A stretch of 64,000 nt of DNA, from assembly GCA_024752435.1 (NCBI GenBank), contig CP103037.1:1612001-1676000 (forward strand), in the 5' to 3' direction. Position 1 is the first letter of the stretch. Each line of letters opens with the position of its first letter. The notes below the pieces were generated by a model, which saw nothing but the letters and a program-made list of their open reading frames with translations, did not search any database and was not told the origin of the DNA. Below are positions 44,115 through 56,047 of this stretch, in pieces. A program made the translations under genes and the position numbers. Source of the DNA: Allantophomopsis cytisporea. Taxonomy: Eukaryota > Ascomycota > Leotiomycetes > Phacidiales > Phacidiaceae.

Positions 44115-47100
44115 TCATACCAAGACCAGTGGCCCAGGACTGCTCGATGTTGCTCTAGACATCACCTGTGACGAAACCACAGTAGATTCAGTTGGGGTTG
44201 GCTCAGGTACAAAGAAGTCAGCTGGAGGTGGTGGAGCTTTGAAGCCAGGTTCTACACGTTGTCTCAACAATCGACCAAGGTATACAGTCTTCTGAACCAT
44301 AGCACTGGCGCTCGCACCGCATGAATTTGAGTGTCTCTGTTAGAAGTCAGTACTGCACTTACCTTCGGTGGAATCTTTGGGACTCACAGTGATATAATTT
44401 GATGAATTAGCTCTCTTCCAACAAACAGGGCAGTGTAGGAACGTTTCAGCACCAGGCTGATATCTCGTGCCGTCTTCATCAGCATCGAGATCTATATGCT
44501 CAAGCTCAGGAAGAGCAACTGTCGTTCCGCTTGGCTGGTCAGGATCGGAGCTCGTGGCATGCCCAGCAATAGTCGTAGAACTGCTTGTATTTGAATATCC
44601 ACGAGCTACTCGATGTATCGTCTCAGCAACTGATTGTGGAGGTTCGATTGCGGCCTCGGCTGGGGCAGAGCTGGCATCCAACGATCCAGATATATTTGAT
44701 GTATCTGATCTGGTTGGAGTCGCACTGTGCAAGTTATCGCCATCGTCTTCTTCAACCACGGGAGCTAGGACGTTCGTAGTAAACATTTCAAGTCCGTATA
44801 GATCAGCTGCGGCGCTACGTTGCAGAGTAGAGTCACCCCCAAGCGGCTCCGACGTTAGTACACCCTGCGACTCTGGAGCATCTCCGTACAATTCGGATGC
44901 GGCAGTAGTCGGCACATTTGGATCACCACCAGAATGCTCAAGATTAGATATTGGGATGAGTTGTTGAGCCGCAGATTGGAGCTTGGCTCTAACTACTTCT
45001 TCTGCGTGGCCTCTCAAGTGCTCAACAAAGTCATCCAGATTGGCGGCGTTCTCACTGATATAAGAGCAGTCACGACAGCGAAGAGTACCGCCGTCATGAG
45101 TAGTAATATGCTCGTCGAAGTATACCTCGTCGAATGTTTGGAATACACACCCACTTCTCCTGCATTTGAGAGGCTGTGGCTTTCCAATAGAATGTTCAGC
45201 AAATGCATGCTCATACAAAAGTTTCTCCTCAGAGAAAGAACGACCGCAGTAAGTTCCGCTCGCAGTTGGGACTGGACATACGAGTGGCTTTGCTGGCAAA
45301 TGGTTCAACGTGACATGTCGAACTAGACTGGCTTCATCGAAACATTGAGCATTACACATGGAACAGTGAAGTCGTCGTCGATGCACGTTCTCGATATGAT
45401 CACGGAGCGTACGCCAATTTTCCGCATTGTAGCCACACTCTTTCGATCCGCTCTCTACGGCTTCATGACATGTGTATTCGTATACTAGAGCTTCGGTTGG
45501 TTTGTGAGTAGTCGGGGACCTCGATGAATTTTGTGACGCAGGTTCCCGACCACGACTCTGTGAACGATCATCGCTCAACGTATAGGCTCGAGTGTTTGAT
45601 AAGATGGCAAAATCTTGCTCTGCATGGAACGTGATGTGTATATAAACATCTTCTACTGTAGGATATACCATTAGGTCATTGAGATCCACCCCACAGCGCC
45701 TACCATCCGGTCCGTTGTGTGGACATTTGAAATCACGACGTATAGGAAGACCGCTATATTGAGCTGCTGACCGGAGACTCTTCTGAACTAGGCCCAACGT
45801 GCTCGAGACGTCAGTAATGTCTGGAGGCCCATGGCTCAATATATGCTCAGCAGCCTCTACAATCGACTCGTATTTGCGAATATCTCTCAGATTTTCATAG
45901 CATTCCCGCGCCGGACATATCTCTCGCTGGACCACGTTGTGCTTTTTCAGATGATCTTGTTTCTCATGAACGTCCATACCCACCCAGTCACGGCTGCAGA
46001 CGTAACACTTCTTATTCTCCTTCATATGTTCCCTGTGCCACGTCCAATGATTCTCAACTGCTTCCTCATAACCCAGTCCTCTTGGAAATCGAGTCGGACA
46101 TATCGGACATGCTTCAATTCTGTCGAGATGTATATTTTGAAGCTTGCGTCGCTGATGTTGAAGTTGAGCTTGATCTGAAGGTGTGACATTACGAAGGAAG
46201 ACAGATGCGACAGAAGATCCACCGTTGATGACCTTTTCTAAAGGTTGACTAGAGAGAGGAATAATAGGAGGATCATCTTCGGAGTATATTGACCTTTCCA
46301 TGGTGTACTCGTCATGCTTTTTACGATCCTTCTTTTCCTCCTCTCTATTCCACTCTTCCCAGTCGATTCTCTTCCTTTTTCTTTCCAATGATCCTGATCT
46401 AAGAAATCTAGGATGCGTTACCGCTTGGTCTCCTTCAAATGCAGTACGAGCCAGACGCTGTTTCGTCCTTTCATCTCCTCTCGGTGGAGTTGAGATGGTT
46501 TCGTTTACCGACTTGGACCCGCCTGGAGCAGATGCAGAAACACCCAAGGTCTCCTTTAACTGAGACTTCACAGTTCGTGGAGCTCCGCTAGTCTGCGAGT
46601 TTGGTTTGGCCGGCTTGTGAGCCGGATGTTTGCCATTCTTAGCTGCTACTAACTTAACATAGACCTCAGGCCGAGTGAGGCCATTCATAACCCACCAATA
46701 CTTGTCGCTTCTGATTCTGCCAGCAAATATATCACTCCGAGCTTTGTTGTTGTAAGCCAAGTGTTTTATTTCGACTGCATCTCCATCTCGATACTGATCT
46801 CCATACAGGGCCCGTAGCTGTGTCTTAAAACTGTCCCAGCCTTTTGACTCTTCGGTCCAGTTAATTTCGCCATCACAAATGCTTTGATCAGATTTGGCAG
46901 GATCGTAGGATGGTGTAATATCTACGACCTTGATCTCTCTAAAGTATGGAAGGACCCAAATCACCTCAGGCGGGCTTGAGATATTTGCAAAGTCTTGATC
47001 CGAAATTTGATCCTTCAAGCTGAATGTTCGAGTTGGCTCTGGTTCTTGATAATTGACTACAAAACGAACACCATCTATGTCTCTTTTGACCCGATTTCTC

Positions 47101-49229
47101 ATTAAAGGGATGACCAATTGAAAGAGTTGGGTTTTCTGGCCATTCCAGTCAATTCTCAGTAGCTCCTCGTTTGGGAGGCCCCATGGACGAACTATCGTGT
47201 TCGCTTCTGTACTTTGAGGAACATCAATCTGCCGAGGTTCATATTCCGTTGGCCCAGGTACAATATCCCGATAATTTTGAGTTACAGCCGCAGTTATCTT
47301 AGTCCCTGCTTCTGTGTACTGATATCTAGGTCTTTGGGAGGCTTCTTCCGGAGAAATCTGAGCTGGTGCTCTTTGAATTATGGTACTACTTTGTATAGTA
47401 CTTGCGGATTGAGAATTATTCTGACGATTGCTAGACTGTATGTTATTGCCTGTAACGATGCTCTGGGCTGGTGCAAGGTGAGGTTGGACGAATGGAGGTT
47501 GGTACTGCCGGTGTTGGGCGGGCTGGTTCGTTCTTGCACCAGAAGAGACTTCTTCATACTCCTTTTCGATCAATTTTTGAACATCTTCCTCGTCCTCGAT
47601 ATGTCCACCACGTAATCTGGGAACATAGCTCCCACCTATTTGCTGTACTTGAAATGATACACTTAGATGTTTTGACGTCGTCGCAGCTGAAGAAGGTTCA
47701 CCTTTTTGGCTGCGGGTCTCTTGACGTTGATCGGATTTCCTCCCAAAAATTGTTTGCCGAAAGTTTTTGATGGCACTTTCGAGCTTCTCCTGCCCTTTGT
47801 CTTGGTGTTGGTTTGAGCCAACTTGAGGGGTAGAAGGTTCAGCAGGAAAAGCAGGACCAGTTCGAGGTGTGGTATCCAGGGGTTTGGGAGAATTTAGGTG
47901 GATCTCCTCAGGAGTGTCTGCAACAGCGTTCCTAGTAGTATTGTTCTGGTTCTTCCATTCTCGCCACAGGTGCTCCCGTTTTTCCAACTCTTCTGGGCTT
48001 GGTCTCTTCATTCTTAGCATTGAATAACCAAAACTCCTCTCATCAAACATGTCTAGGAATTCTAACGGTGCTTCATTTGCTGTGATACGTTCATATCGTG
48101 GCCCTTCTGGGTCCTTCCCTACAACTGCGTCTGGCTCTTTGTTGTAATCATGGGTCACCTCCATGAAAGTTAATGGGGCGATGGGTTCACCGAACCACAG
48201 CATTGCCATCTTGGTAATGGCATTGTCAGGGTATTCATGGTAAGGGCCGTTTTCACCAATAGCCTCGGAGTATTTTATTGTATCTTCCTCTTGCCTTGTA
48301 TGTAAAAGATTTACATAGATTGCAGGTAAGAGTAATTGCTGTTGAACTGGATCGAAGGTATCTTTTACAATGTCGAAAAGATTTCTTCTTTGTTGTTGGA
48401 AGAGCTGAAGAATCTCCAGTCGCTTGTTTTGGAATCTATCACGATGATTACGATTCTCAGCAATGTTGAAGCCAGCAACTCTCTCTCCTCGCTCCTCAAA
48501 ATCAGCGGGTTTAAAAGTCCGGCATCGATTCAGAGCGAAGGCTCTGTCCACTGCATCTGCGGTAATCTTCCATCGAGGTCTCGTATCTTTCTTCTGAGGT
48601 TTTTTCTCTTTTGCTGTTGGGATTGGATTCGGCACTTCTTGATCACCATATCTGCCAATCGCTTCGGCCTCGTTATTCTCTTTCCAAAAATGGTATCGAG
48701 GGAGTTCGTTATATCTGAGAGAAACGAGTCTCATATTAGAAATTGTATGTGGAATTTGTTGGCCTTCTTCCATTTCTGAGTTTCCCAGAATTTCCGTGTG
48801 AATTTCCCGATTTGCAATTTCCGCGCCTTGATCATCATAGTCTACCACTATATATCCACCATCGGGGTTCACAAATATGTCCCGTTCTTTGTTGAGCTCT
48901 TCTGCTTCCCAAATTCGCCCATTCGCTATAGCTCCATCCAACTGTCCTGCCCGGGCAAGCAGTGAAGAGGCGAGTGAAACATGAGGACGACTTTTTCCTG
49001 GTATACGAAAGACCTCATTGCCAACGCGTCGATTCTTCTGAACTCTGCTATCGGACCGACGAATGGGGGCTTTTTCTTGAATACTTCGATTTGCCCCACT
49101 ACCAGAGGCTCGACGGCGAGAAGTTTGAGTTCTAGGAGCCGGACTACTAAGAGCTGAAGGTCGACCAGTAACCGCATTCCACATGCGCGTCACGAATGGC
49201 ACCACTGCTTGGAGATCCTGATCCGCCAT
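44115..49229 (-). CDS. Large multi-zinc-finger protein of unknown family (1687 aa)
   Basis: Two exons, complement(44115..44336, 44388..49229), with a 51-nt intron (GTGAGT...CTAACAG). Splicing restores a C-terminal zinc site: CPVCWKR near 1600 pairs with RHSNSCG in exon 2. Residues 1-110 are basic and polar. A conserved-looking helical domain lies at about 215-450 (WKITADAVDRAFALNRCR, FQNKRLEILQLFQQQRRNLF). A Gln/Ser-rich linker follows, then a second folded region at about 690-870 (LLRIDWNGQKTQLFQLVIP, YRDGDAVEIKHLAYNN). From about 1040 to 1400 come at least seven C2H2-like fingers (for example CPICPTRF, CYVCSRDW, CSMCNAQC, CRDCSYIS) with long irregular spacers. This suggests nucleic-acid or protein binding. 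I know no family with this layout. It heads a block of large orphan genes. Confidence 0.82.
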
Positions 49230-50959
49230 AACTACAACTCACTGATGTTTCTTCCTTGTCGTAAAAAAAGAAAAGAAAAAAAAAGATATGGAAACGTAGA
49301 GACGGATGTCGCGATAGTAAGTATTGAGATTGATGGGGTTAAAGGAATCGAGAAAATGCCTGTGAGAACAAAAGGTTCTCCGTTCTTTGTACTCGCCGCT
49401 TCCGAACAACAAAGAAAATAATTGCCTGATGAGAAATAACAAGTACCTCAAAGAAACACTCCAAAGAAGTATGATGCTCCTTCTTATGAATGCAGTTACC
49501 TGCGGGATATTCTGCATTAACAAAGTATGGACCCGATGCTTGAATGCGCTTTTGGGTAGCGCTATAAGATTGCATTGTGCAACTGTAAATCTTCGATGGC
49601 TTGATGGAAAAATAATTAGTTGTCTCCATCCTTTAATGCTTCTATTGTGGAATCGTTTCCTGCAATATTGAAGAGCACATGGAATACGTCCTCCTTACTT
49701 TGACATGTATTCTAACTAATTCTTTTTGTGCTGTCCATTATTATCAAATCCTGGCGATTCATATACTAGGTGACTTCTTGTGTTTAGGTAAGGTAAGGCA
49801 AGCAGTTCACCTTATGTCTGTCAAAACGGACCTCAAGGGCTGCTTATTATCTTTAAAAATATGATATCTTGTGGTCACTGTCTATACTTTGCTCGCGTGG
49901 CAGGGTCTGGACTGGAAAGCGGACGAAGTTGGCAACTTGTTAAGAACATTTAGTAAGAGCTCAAGAAGGCTTTACAGCGCAACCGTATTGAACAATCTTG
50001 AGGGAAAACCCTCTTGATATTACGGATCATAAGTCAGTCTTTCTCGATAATAATAATGCAAGTGCTCATAGAGCTCATATTTCTTGTGATTGCCTTCAAT
50101 AGGGATGCTTCAATGTATTGGAATAACTTCCAAATTCTCTTGCTATTAACCTTTTCCACCATATGTGAAGCTTACAAACAGCAGTTTAATATGAATAACT
50201 AAAGATCTCTTGCGTTAAATGATACAGAAGTATCCGATTCTGGCGTTGATTAAAAGCATGGGAGGAGCTTAAAGTGAAATACTTCGTCATTTATGGAAAA
50301 CCATACAAAAGTACTACAGGGTGGTTAAAAGGGCGAATGACTGGTATTTGAAGTATGCGATTTATTTTTACCTCTAAGCTACAGCTTTCTACATTCGAAC
50401 AGCAGCATGCCTGTAGTGTCGACTTAACATATGATAATTAGGTTCATCAAATTTGAAGTTCAAGTGCTGATATCAAGAATTTTCATTCTCATTCACTACA
50501 CAGAAACTTACTACAGCCACGACCTGCATGTATCGAGTGCGATCGTGATACTACCGAAGTGAATAACAAGTCGTGGCTAAATAGTCCAAGCCGTTATAAC
50601 ACAGATATAAACTTGTTCTTCTATGTTCATATATCTTCTCCTCGAATGCAACGAAGTGCGAATTATCTTCGAATCTCAAACATTTTAGCATCACCGATAT
50701 ATCGGATAAGAGGTGAATGATTGAATAAATATTATTGCCTGGCCTCTTCGAAGTAAAGAATCTTTTCTTTGTCATACCATGAGAGAACATCATGTCTACT
50801 AACAAAGGTCTGCTACAAAAGCTGCCGATAACAAAGAACGCTCAATCTTCCTTTGCTCTTTTACTCCACTTTCCTGAGTATCACAAAAAAAGCCAGCTCC
50901 CCAGCTCCCCATCTTCCAATATTCAATACTACGTGCTTCATCTCATATCCTAAATCACT
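49230..50959. promoter_or_regulatory. Long divergent promoter region between two large orphan genes
   Basis: 1.73 kb with an A-rich run (49,262-49,285) just upstream of the zinc-finger gene. Open frames are short and overlap on both strands. No gene or element recognised. Confidence 0.4.
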
Positions 50960-53900
50960 ATGGTTTCCCCACGTAAACTCAGAGGTGATAGTCAGCCGTC
51001 GTCAGTTAGCACGAGCCCAGTGAAATCTGTCCGGTTTTCAAGCAGAACAATAGAGCCAGCTAGTCCACCTTCCCGCTCAACTCAGCGTCCTCCTACTCCG
51101 GGTATATTAAAACCATACGAATATTGGGACGCGCAGGAACAACCATCCAGCTATACACCAAGGCGCCCAGGCTTGCGCTCGGCAAGTGCTGCCGCTGCAA
51201 TAGTGGCTGCTCAAAATCCCCGTGGCGCCAAGAGTCCAGGTCGTCATAAATATCGCAAGCCGACTTTAGAAGAAGAGGAGCGCGAGCAAGTAGCGAGGGC
51301 TTTAGAAACAAACTATCAACCATTGGTTACTAGGCAGCTCGAATATGCGAGTCCAAGATACGTCGATATTGATTCAACGATGCTGCCGGTCCATGGTGCA
51401 GGAGATGCGAATCAAGAGGGAGAACCATATGCTGGTTCCGTTTCGCCCATTTATGTCAAGCCAGCATCCTCTTCTGTTACAAAAGCAGAATCTTACAGGC
51501 CAGCGACCAAAATGCCCATGCAGTTACATCCTTCTGCTATGTTAACGCAGCTTGGTGGTGAATCAGAGAATGACATCGAAGAGAACTACATGGAAGTGAA
51601 TCCTGATGAGACTATTGAACATACCGCTGAAGAACGCGAGAAGCAGCCATCTTCAAGATCTTCCTTAAGAAAGTCGGCGAGGCCTTCTAGGGTCTCACCC
51701 CCAACCGAGACTAAAGAATGGCTTCTAGAGCAGGACGACAACCACGAAATTTCAACGGCGCCAAGTCTTTACACTTTTTTGGCAGAGAACCCCAAGACAG
51801 CCAATGTAGTCAACACAAGATCTGCTATGCAACTAGTGACACCACAGCCAAGCACAGAATTGCATGCCCAACACACAACTTTGGAAGTTGATGTTGGGAA
51901 CTTGGTCTCCATAGTATCTGGCAAAGTTGATAATGACCCTGGCGGCTCTGTTCTATCCCAGACTACACCCGAGAGTCCAGCTCCGATCGTTCAGGATTCG
52001 GAGGATACAAATGACATGCGGACAACTATCGCGAAAATTGATGCAGTTCATATGCAACCGATTCCCGAAGATTTCGGTCCTACAACTGTCCTTACAAGAC
52101 ATCATTACGATGCTATGCGGCGAAGGAGGCAATTACTCGAGGCAGCTTGTGGCATGAAGAGTCGTGGAGCTGAAGACGAAACGCAAGACGACCAGTGGTC
52201 GAGAAATCCGGATGAAGCCATAGTTAAGCCCCTACGTTCGCTGTTACAGGCGAGCAGAGACGAAAGGAGGGCACGCCGGGCTCAAAAGAAGAGAGAAAAG
52301 CGAGTAACTACGCAAGCCGTAGGGGTTGAGGCTGCCCGTGTGGCGAATGCTGCGAGTTCAACTGCGACAAGAAGCCAGTTTATATCATTATGGGATAGGT
52401 TCTTTTCCAGGTCCACGCAGGCATCGACAGATAATGTGATTACGCTTGAGCCGGGTGCTGTTTCGGAAGCTAATATATCTGGTGCCGCGGGGTTCCCGAA
52501 TGACCCAGATAGCTCTGGATCGAGTGACGAAAGCGACAGGGGAAACTCTTATCGAAGACAACCTGGAGCTAGACGTCGAAAGCGTGCGGTAAAGAGGAGG
52601 CAAAAGGCTATTGTTCAGGCAAGTTCTAACCCTCATCGAGCCATCTTTCCTGTTCATCCTTCTGGAGATTATAGTGATCAGGCTTACGATGATGTTTTCT
52701 ACGAGCTTTACAACAAGGTGTATGACTTTGCGGAACGACACTTTGGCTCTCAGTACAATCTAGAACACATGTTACACCCAAGCACAGAGGAGGAATGCGA
52801 AACAACGATCTCGCAGAGGCTTCAACTATGGAACACAATTTCTCGTGAGTTCATCGGATGGCTGGAAATGGTTGCAGATGGAGATCCAGGGAGGATGGCT
52901 TCCAAGGATTGGTCAAGTTTGTTTCTGGATAGCACTGAGAGAAGCGCTGTTGTTTGTGCCATTATTTCGAAGATTCTAGAGGTTAAGGTGTTTGGTGTGT
53001 TGCTTTTCGGTGGAGATGAATATCAGATTGCAACACTAGAACATGCTGAAAGAGGCCTCATTCAGAACGAAGGTGTGCATTCAGCCTATACCCTTTTCAC
53101 TCGTTATTTTGCAATCTTTCCTGTGGCATGTATTCAAAATGATAGAGGAAGCCGTAGCTACATGTCAGTCACAACTAATTTCCTATAGGATTTACACGGA
53201 CCGAAATTCGATCTAAAACTGTCCGCGCAATGATGGGCCGATTTGCAACAACAGAGAAATTTGCGGAAAGAGTCGAGGAGCTCACTCGTCAAATTTCTCT
53301 CCTACTCAGTTCTCTGAACTCTTGGCTTGCCCAAGCACCTATTGCTGCCAACACCACAAGACCAGAGATAGATGAAGTGAGTCAACTTAAGGAGCTAAAG
53401 GTCATCATCAACGGCGCTGGCTTCATCTCCTTAATGGTTCGACGATCTCCTAACATTTTTCATTTCGTGTCCGCAAACCCGGGCACTTATTTCGACAAAG
53501 AGGACCATTTCTCTATCAACGGAGATTTCTACAATGCTTCTAAGAGACGTCTTATTGAGAATTGTAACGAGGAAAAAGCCATCTACCAGGTATGGGCACA
53601 AGGCAAGACCCAAAAACAGCTCGCAGACGACCCTTATATTGTGCCCCAACAAAGAGCCATGGTCAAGGTTGGAATCACACCTACCATCCGCATCTATAAA
53701 CCAGGTCGTGATCCGAATGCTCCGCGACCTAAAAGACAACACGTTTATGGCGATGAAGGTTTCCGCATCTTCATGCTCAGACAGGCTGCTATTCTCTGCC
53801 AATGGGGCATCACTAATTTCGAGGCCTACGAGAATCGCCGTAAGGAGAACGTTGAGACCTACGTCGAGTTCTTAAATAATCCACTTCCTGTCGAGAGCAA

Positions 53901-54171
53901 GTTCAGATGGTCAAATCGGCTTACACTTAGCAGCTTGGGTGGTGGCATCGGATTTCTCGGTCTGATGAAGTTTCTAGGTATTTGGAATTCTTGGAGACGC
54001 AGTTGCGCCTCCCACGAGGTGATATCGAGTACGGCAACGACTCTTGAAAACCTTGTTACGCCGGAGACGATGGCGAGTATGTTCACAACGAGACTCGCGG
54101 GCCTTACCTCCACTCCGATAAGCGTTGGTGTTACCTCTATTGAGGACGTAGTCATGAAAAATACTATGTAA
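50960..54171 (+). CDS. Large protein of unknown family with conserved C-terminal half (1031 aa)
   Basis: Two exons, 50960..53072 and 53189..54171, joined by a 116-nt intron whose end (AACTAATTTCCTATAG) is good. The donor (GAAG/GTGTGC) is inferred because it alone gives a continuous frame: NE-GFTRTEIRSK. Residues 1-560 are polar, Pro/Ser-rich and probably disordered, with RRxxRR clusters near 430 and 540 (RRKRAVKRRQK) that could be nuclear signals. From about 570 to 900 a helical domain is evident (DDVFYELYNKVYDFAERHFG, SAVVCAIISKILEVKVFGVLLFG, RAMMGRFATTEKFAERVEEL). A Gly-rich hydrophobic segment at about 945-970 (LSSLGGGIGFLGLMKFLGIW) may insert in a membrane. I recall similar helical stretches in uncharacterised ascomycete proteins but no function. 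Confidence 0.72.
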
Positions 54172-54845
54172 TGAGACTGCTTTGGGGGTCTGCAACCAGC
54201 TCAACCCACTTATAGGTTGTGCTGCCAACAAATTTCCGAATCATTGGTGGCTAGATTTATCAACTGCATACTTCCACAAACCATTCGTACATTTTGGACC
54301 ACCCTGACAGTCCCTGCGAGCGCTTCAGACGGTCTCGAATGCGTCAAGAGGCAAATTTGAACTCAACAAACTGCTTGCGTAGCTTACGTATGGCTGGGTT
54401 CATGATACGACTAATGTTTCTGAAGTACCCAGAGCCGTTCAAAATTCTAGTACAACTAGGAAATCAGACGCAGATGAGCACTTTTGCTTAGCCGAATTTA
54501 GTTTATGAAAGTCTCCAGAATAATATCATTTGTGGTTTCCTCCAGTCATAATTGGTCATAAGGCAGCTTTATCATTGAGGTATAAGGTTTTGTTTTGTGA
54601 TCCTGAGTAAGGTACTTTACTCAGATATTGAAGATTTCACGCTTTGGAGCCTTTTTATTCAAACTACATAAATCAGAAAATTGTCTTAAGTTGGTCCTTG
54701 ATGCTCAGAAATTATGAATAATCGCTTGTATCTACCATGATGGATTAACTTATGGCTCTTCTATTTACAACCTGATACAACGGATATACGCTCACAATTT
54801 TTAACAACATAACCCTAAACTCCAAACAATCCTACAAACCCCTGT
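54172..54845. other. Convergent 3' intergenic region
   Basis: 674 bases between convergent stops, AT-rich after 54,500. No gene or repeat seen. Confidence 0.5.
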
Positions 54846-55491
54846 CTAACCTCCCTCAGTCAATCCATCCTTCTCTAACTCCAGCGGCGTAAAATTCTCA
54901 ACCTTCTTTCCCACAGCGGGTTCATCTTCGGCACACCCACAATCATAAAAGTCGCCAATCTTACTACAATCAAATAGATCCTTCTTTAAGCTCTTGTTGA
55001 CCTCATTATGAACATGACAAGCCCATGTAGCCGCGGACGATCGGGACACAACCTGCGGCGGGAATTTCTGCAAGATCTGCTGGAAATGGCGTCCACATTC
55101 GCCGCATGGGTAGAGACGTGCGAAGAGGTAGATGAAGTTCTTGAGCGCTGCGCTGTCGTCGGGGGTAGGTTTGTCGGGGAACTTCGCCATCGTTGTATGT
55201 AATACCTTCCAAGCTGCATTGCCAAGCTCCGCTCTAAGACAAAGTTAGTAGAAGTTTACAAAGATAGAGAGTGAAGGATGAGTGGACTCACTTCAATGTT
55301 TCATTGCCAAGTTTAGGTACTACCGATTCACCGTGTAATACATTGTCGCCAAGTGGAACTGCTGGGGAACCAGCCATAGATGGATGTCGAGTGCCCTCTG
55401 CCATACCTCTGAACTGAAGAACGAACGATATGCCGACAAAGAAGGAGACGGCGATGATCAAGGTCGTCACTAGTTTCTGATGTCGCGCCAT
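54846..55491 (-). CDS. ERV2: FAD-linked sulfhydryl oxidase (Erv2 type)
   Basis: Two exons, complement(54846..55233, 55292..55491), with a 58-nt intron, encode 195 aa. The N-terminus has a single membrane anchor (LVTTLIIAVSFFVGISFVLQF), as in the ER-located Erv2. The Erv/ALR core is complete: LGNAAWKVLHTTMAKFPDKP, the active-site C110-G-E-C113 in YPCGECGRHF, C139 in WACHVHNEVN with C156 16 residues on (the structural disulfide), and a C-terminal shuttle pair C165-G-C167 (YDCGC). By family knowledge it makes disulfides in the ER lumen, passing electrons from the shuttle Cys pair via FAD to oxygen. It sits among orphan genes but looks like an ordinary housekeeping gene. Confidence 0.92.
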
Positions 55492-56047
55492 CTTGAAAGA
55501 ATATAGGGAGCTTATTGATTAAGGGATTTGAAGTTGAAAGAGAAATGTATTTGTAAAGAGTGACTATGTGAACATATGCGCTTGTAGTTTTTGAGTGCAG
55601 CCGTTGAATAAAGAAATCGAAGACGGTCAACGTCTGTCTGTCGTATGATTTCTTTGATCAACTCATCAACGTGGTGTTGAGCATCCTAAGATGATGACGC
55701 GGTGAAATGATAATCCGGCAGATTAAGGATGTGGTTTGGCCTTATCGTGCGCTGCGATCTCTGCCAGAGTGTAGATATCTTTAACATTCTGATTTCCTAG
55801 TTTAATTGCTCTACGCACTCAAGAACTAATGAATGATATTTCATGATAACAATAATAACATTAAAACTTTGTTCAATGCTATCAACGTGTGTGATCATAT
55901 CTACAGCTCCTTCCACAATTGTATGCCTACGAAAAATGGTAACTGGCTGTAACGTTGATACTCAAAGGCCGCAGAACTATTCCCAGCTCGGACCAATACC
56001 ACAGATAGTGAAGGCATAGCCTTCGCTAGAACTCACGGTTAGACCAT
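55492..56047. promoter_or_regulatory. Promoter of the Erv2-like gene and 3' end of the next gene
   Basis: 556 bases between two minus-strand genes. AT-rich at 55,780-55,880. No coding frame of note. Confidence 0.4.

Noticed and set aside
53230..54171. Separate gene starting with MMGRF at 53,230
   Set aside because: The frame continues upstream as GFTRTEIRSKTVRA to an acceptor and joins the preceding open frame, giving one 1031-aa protein.
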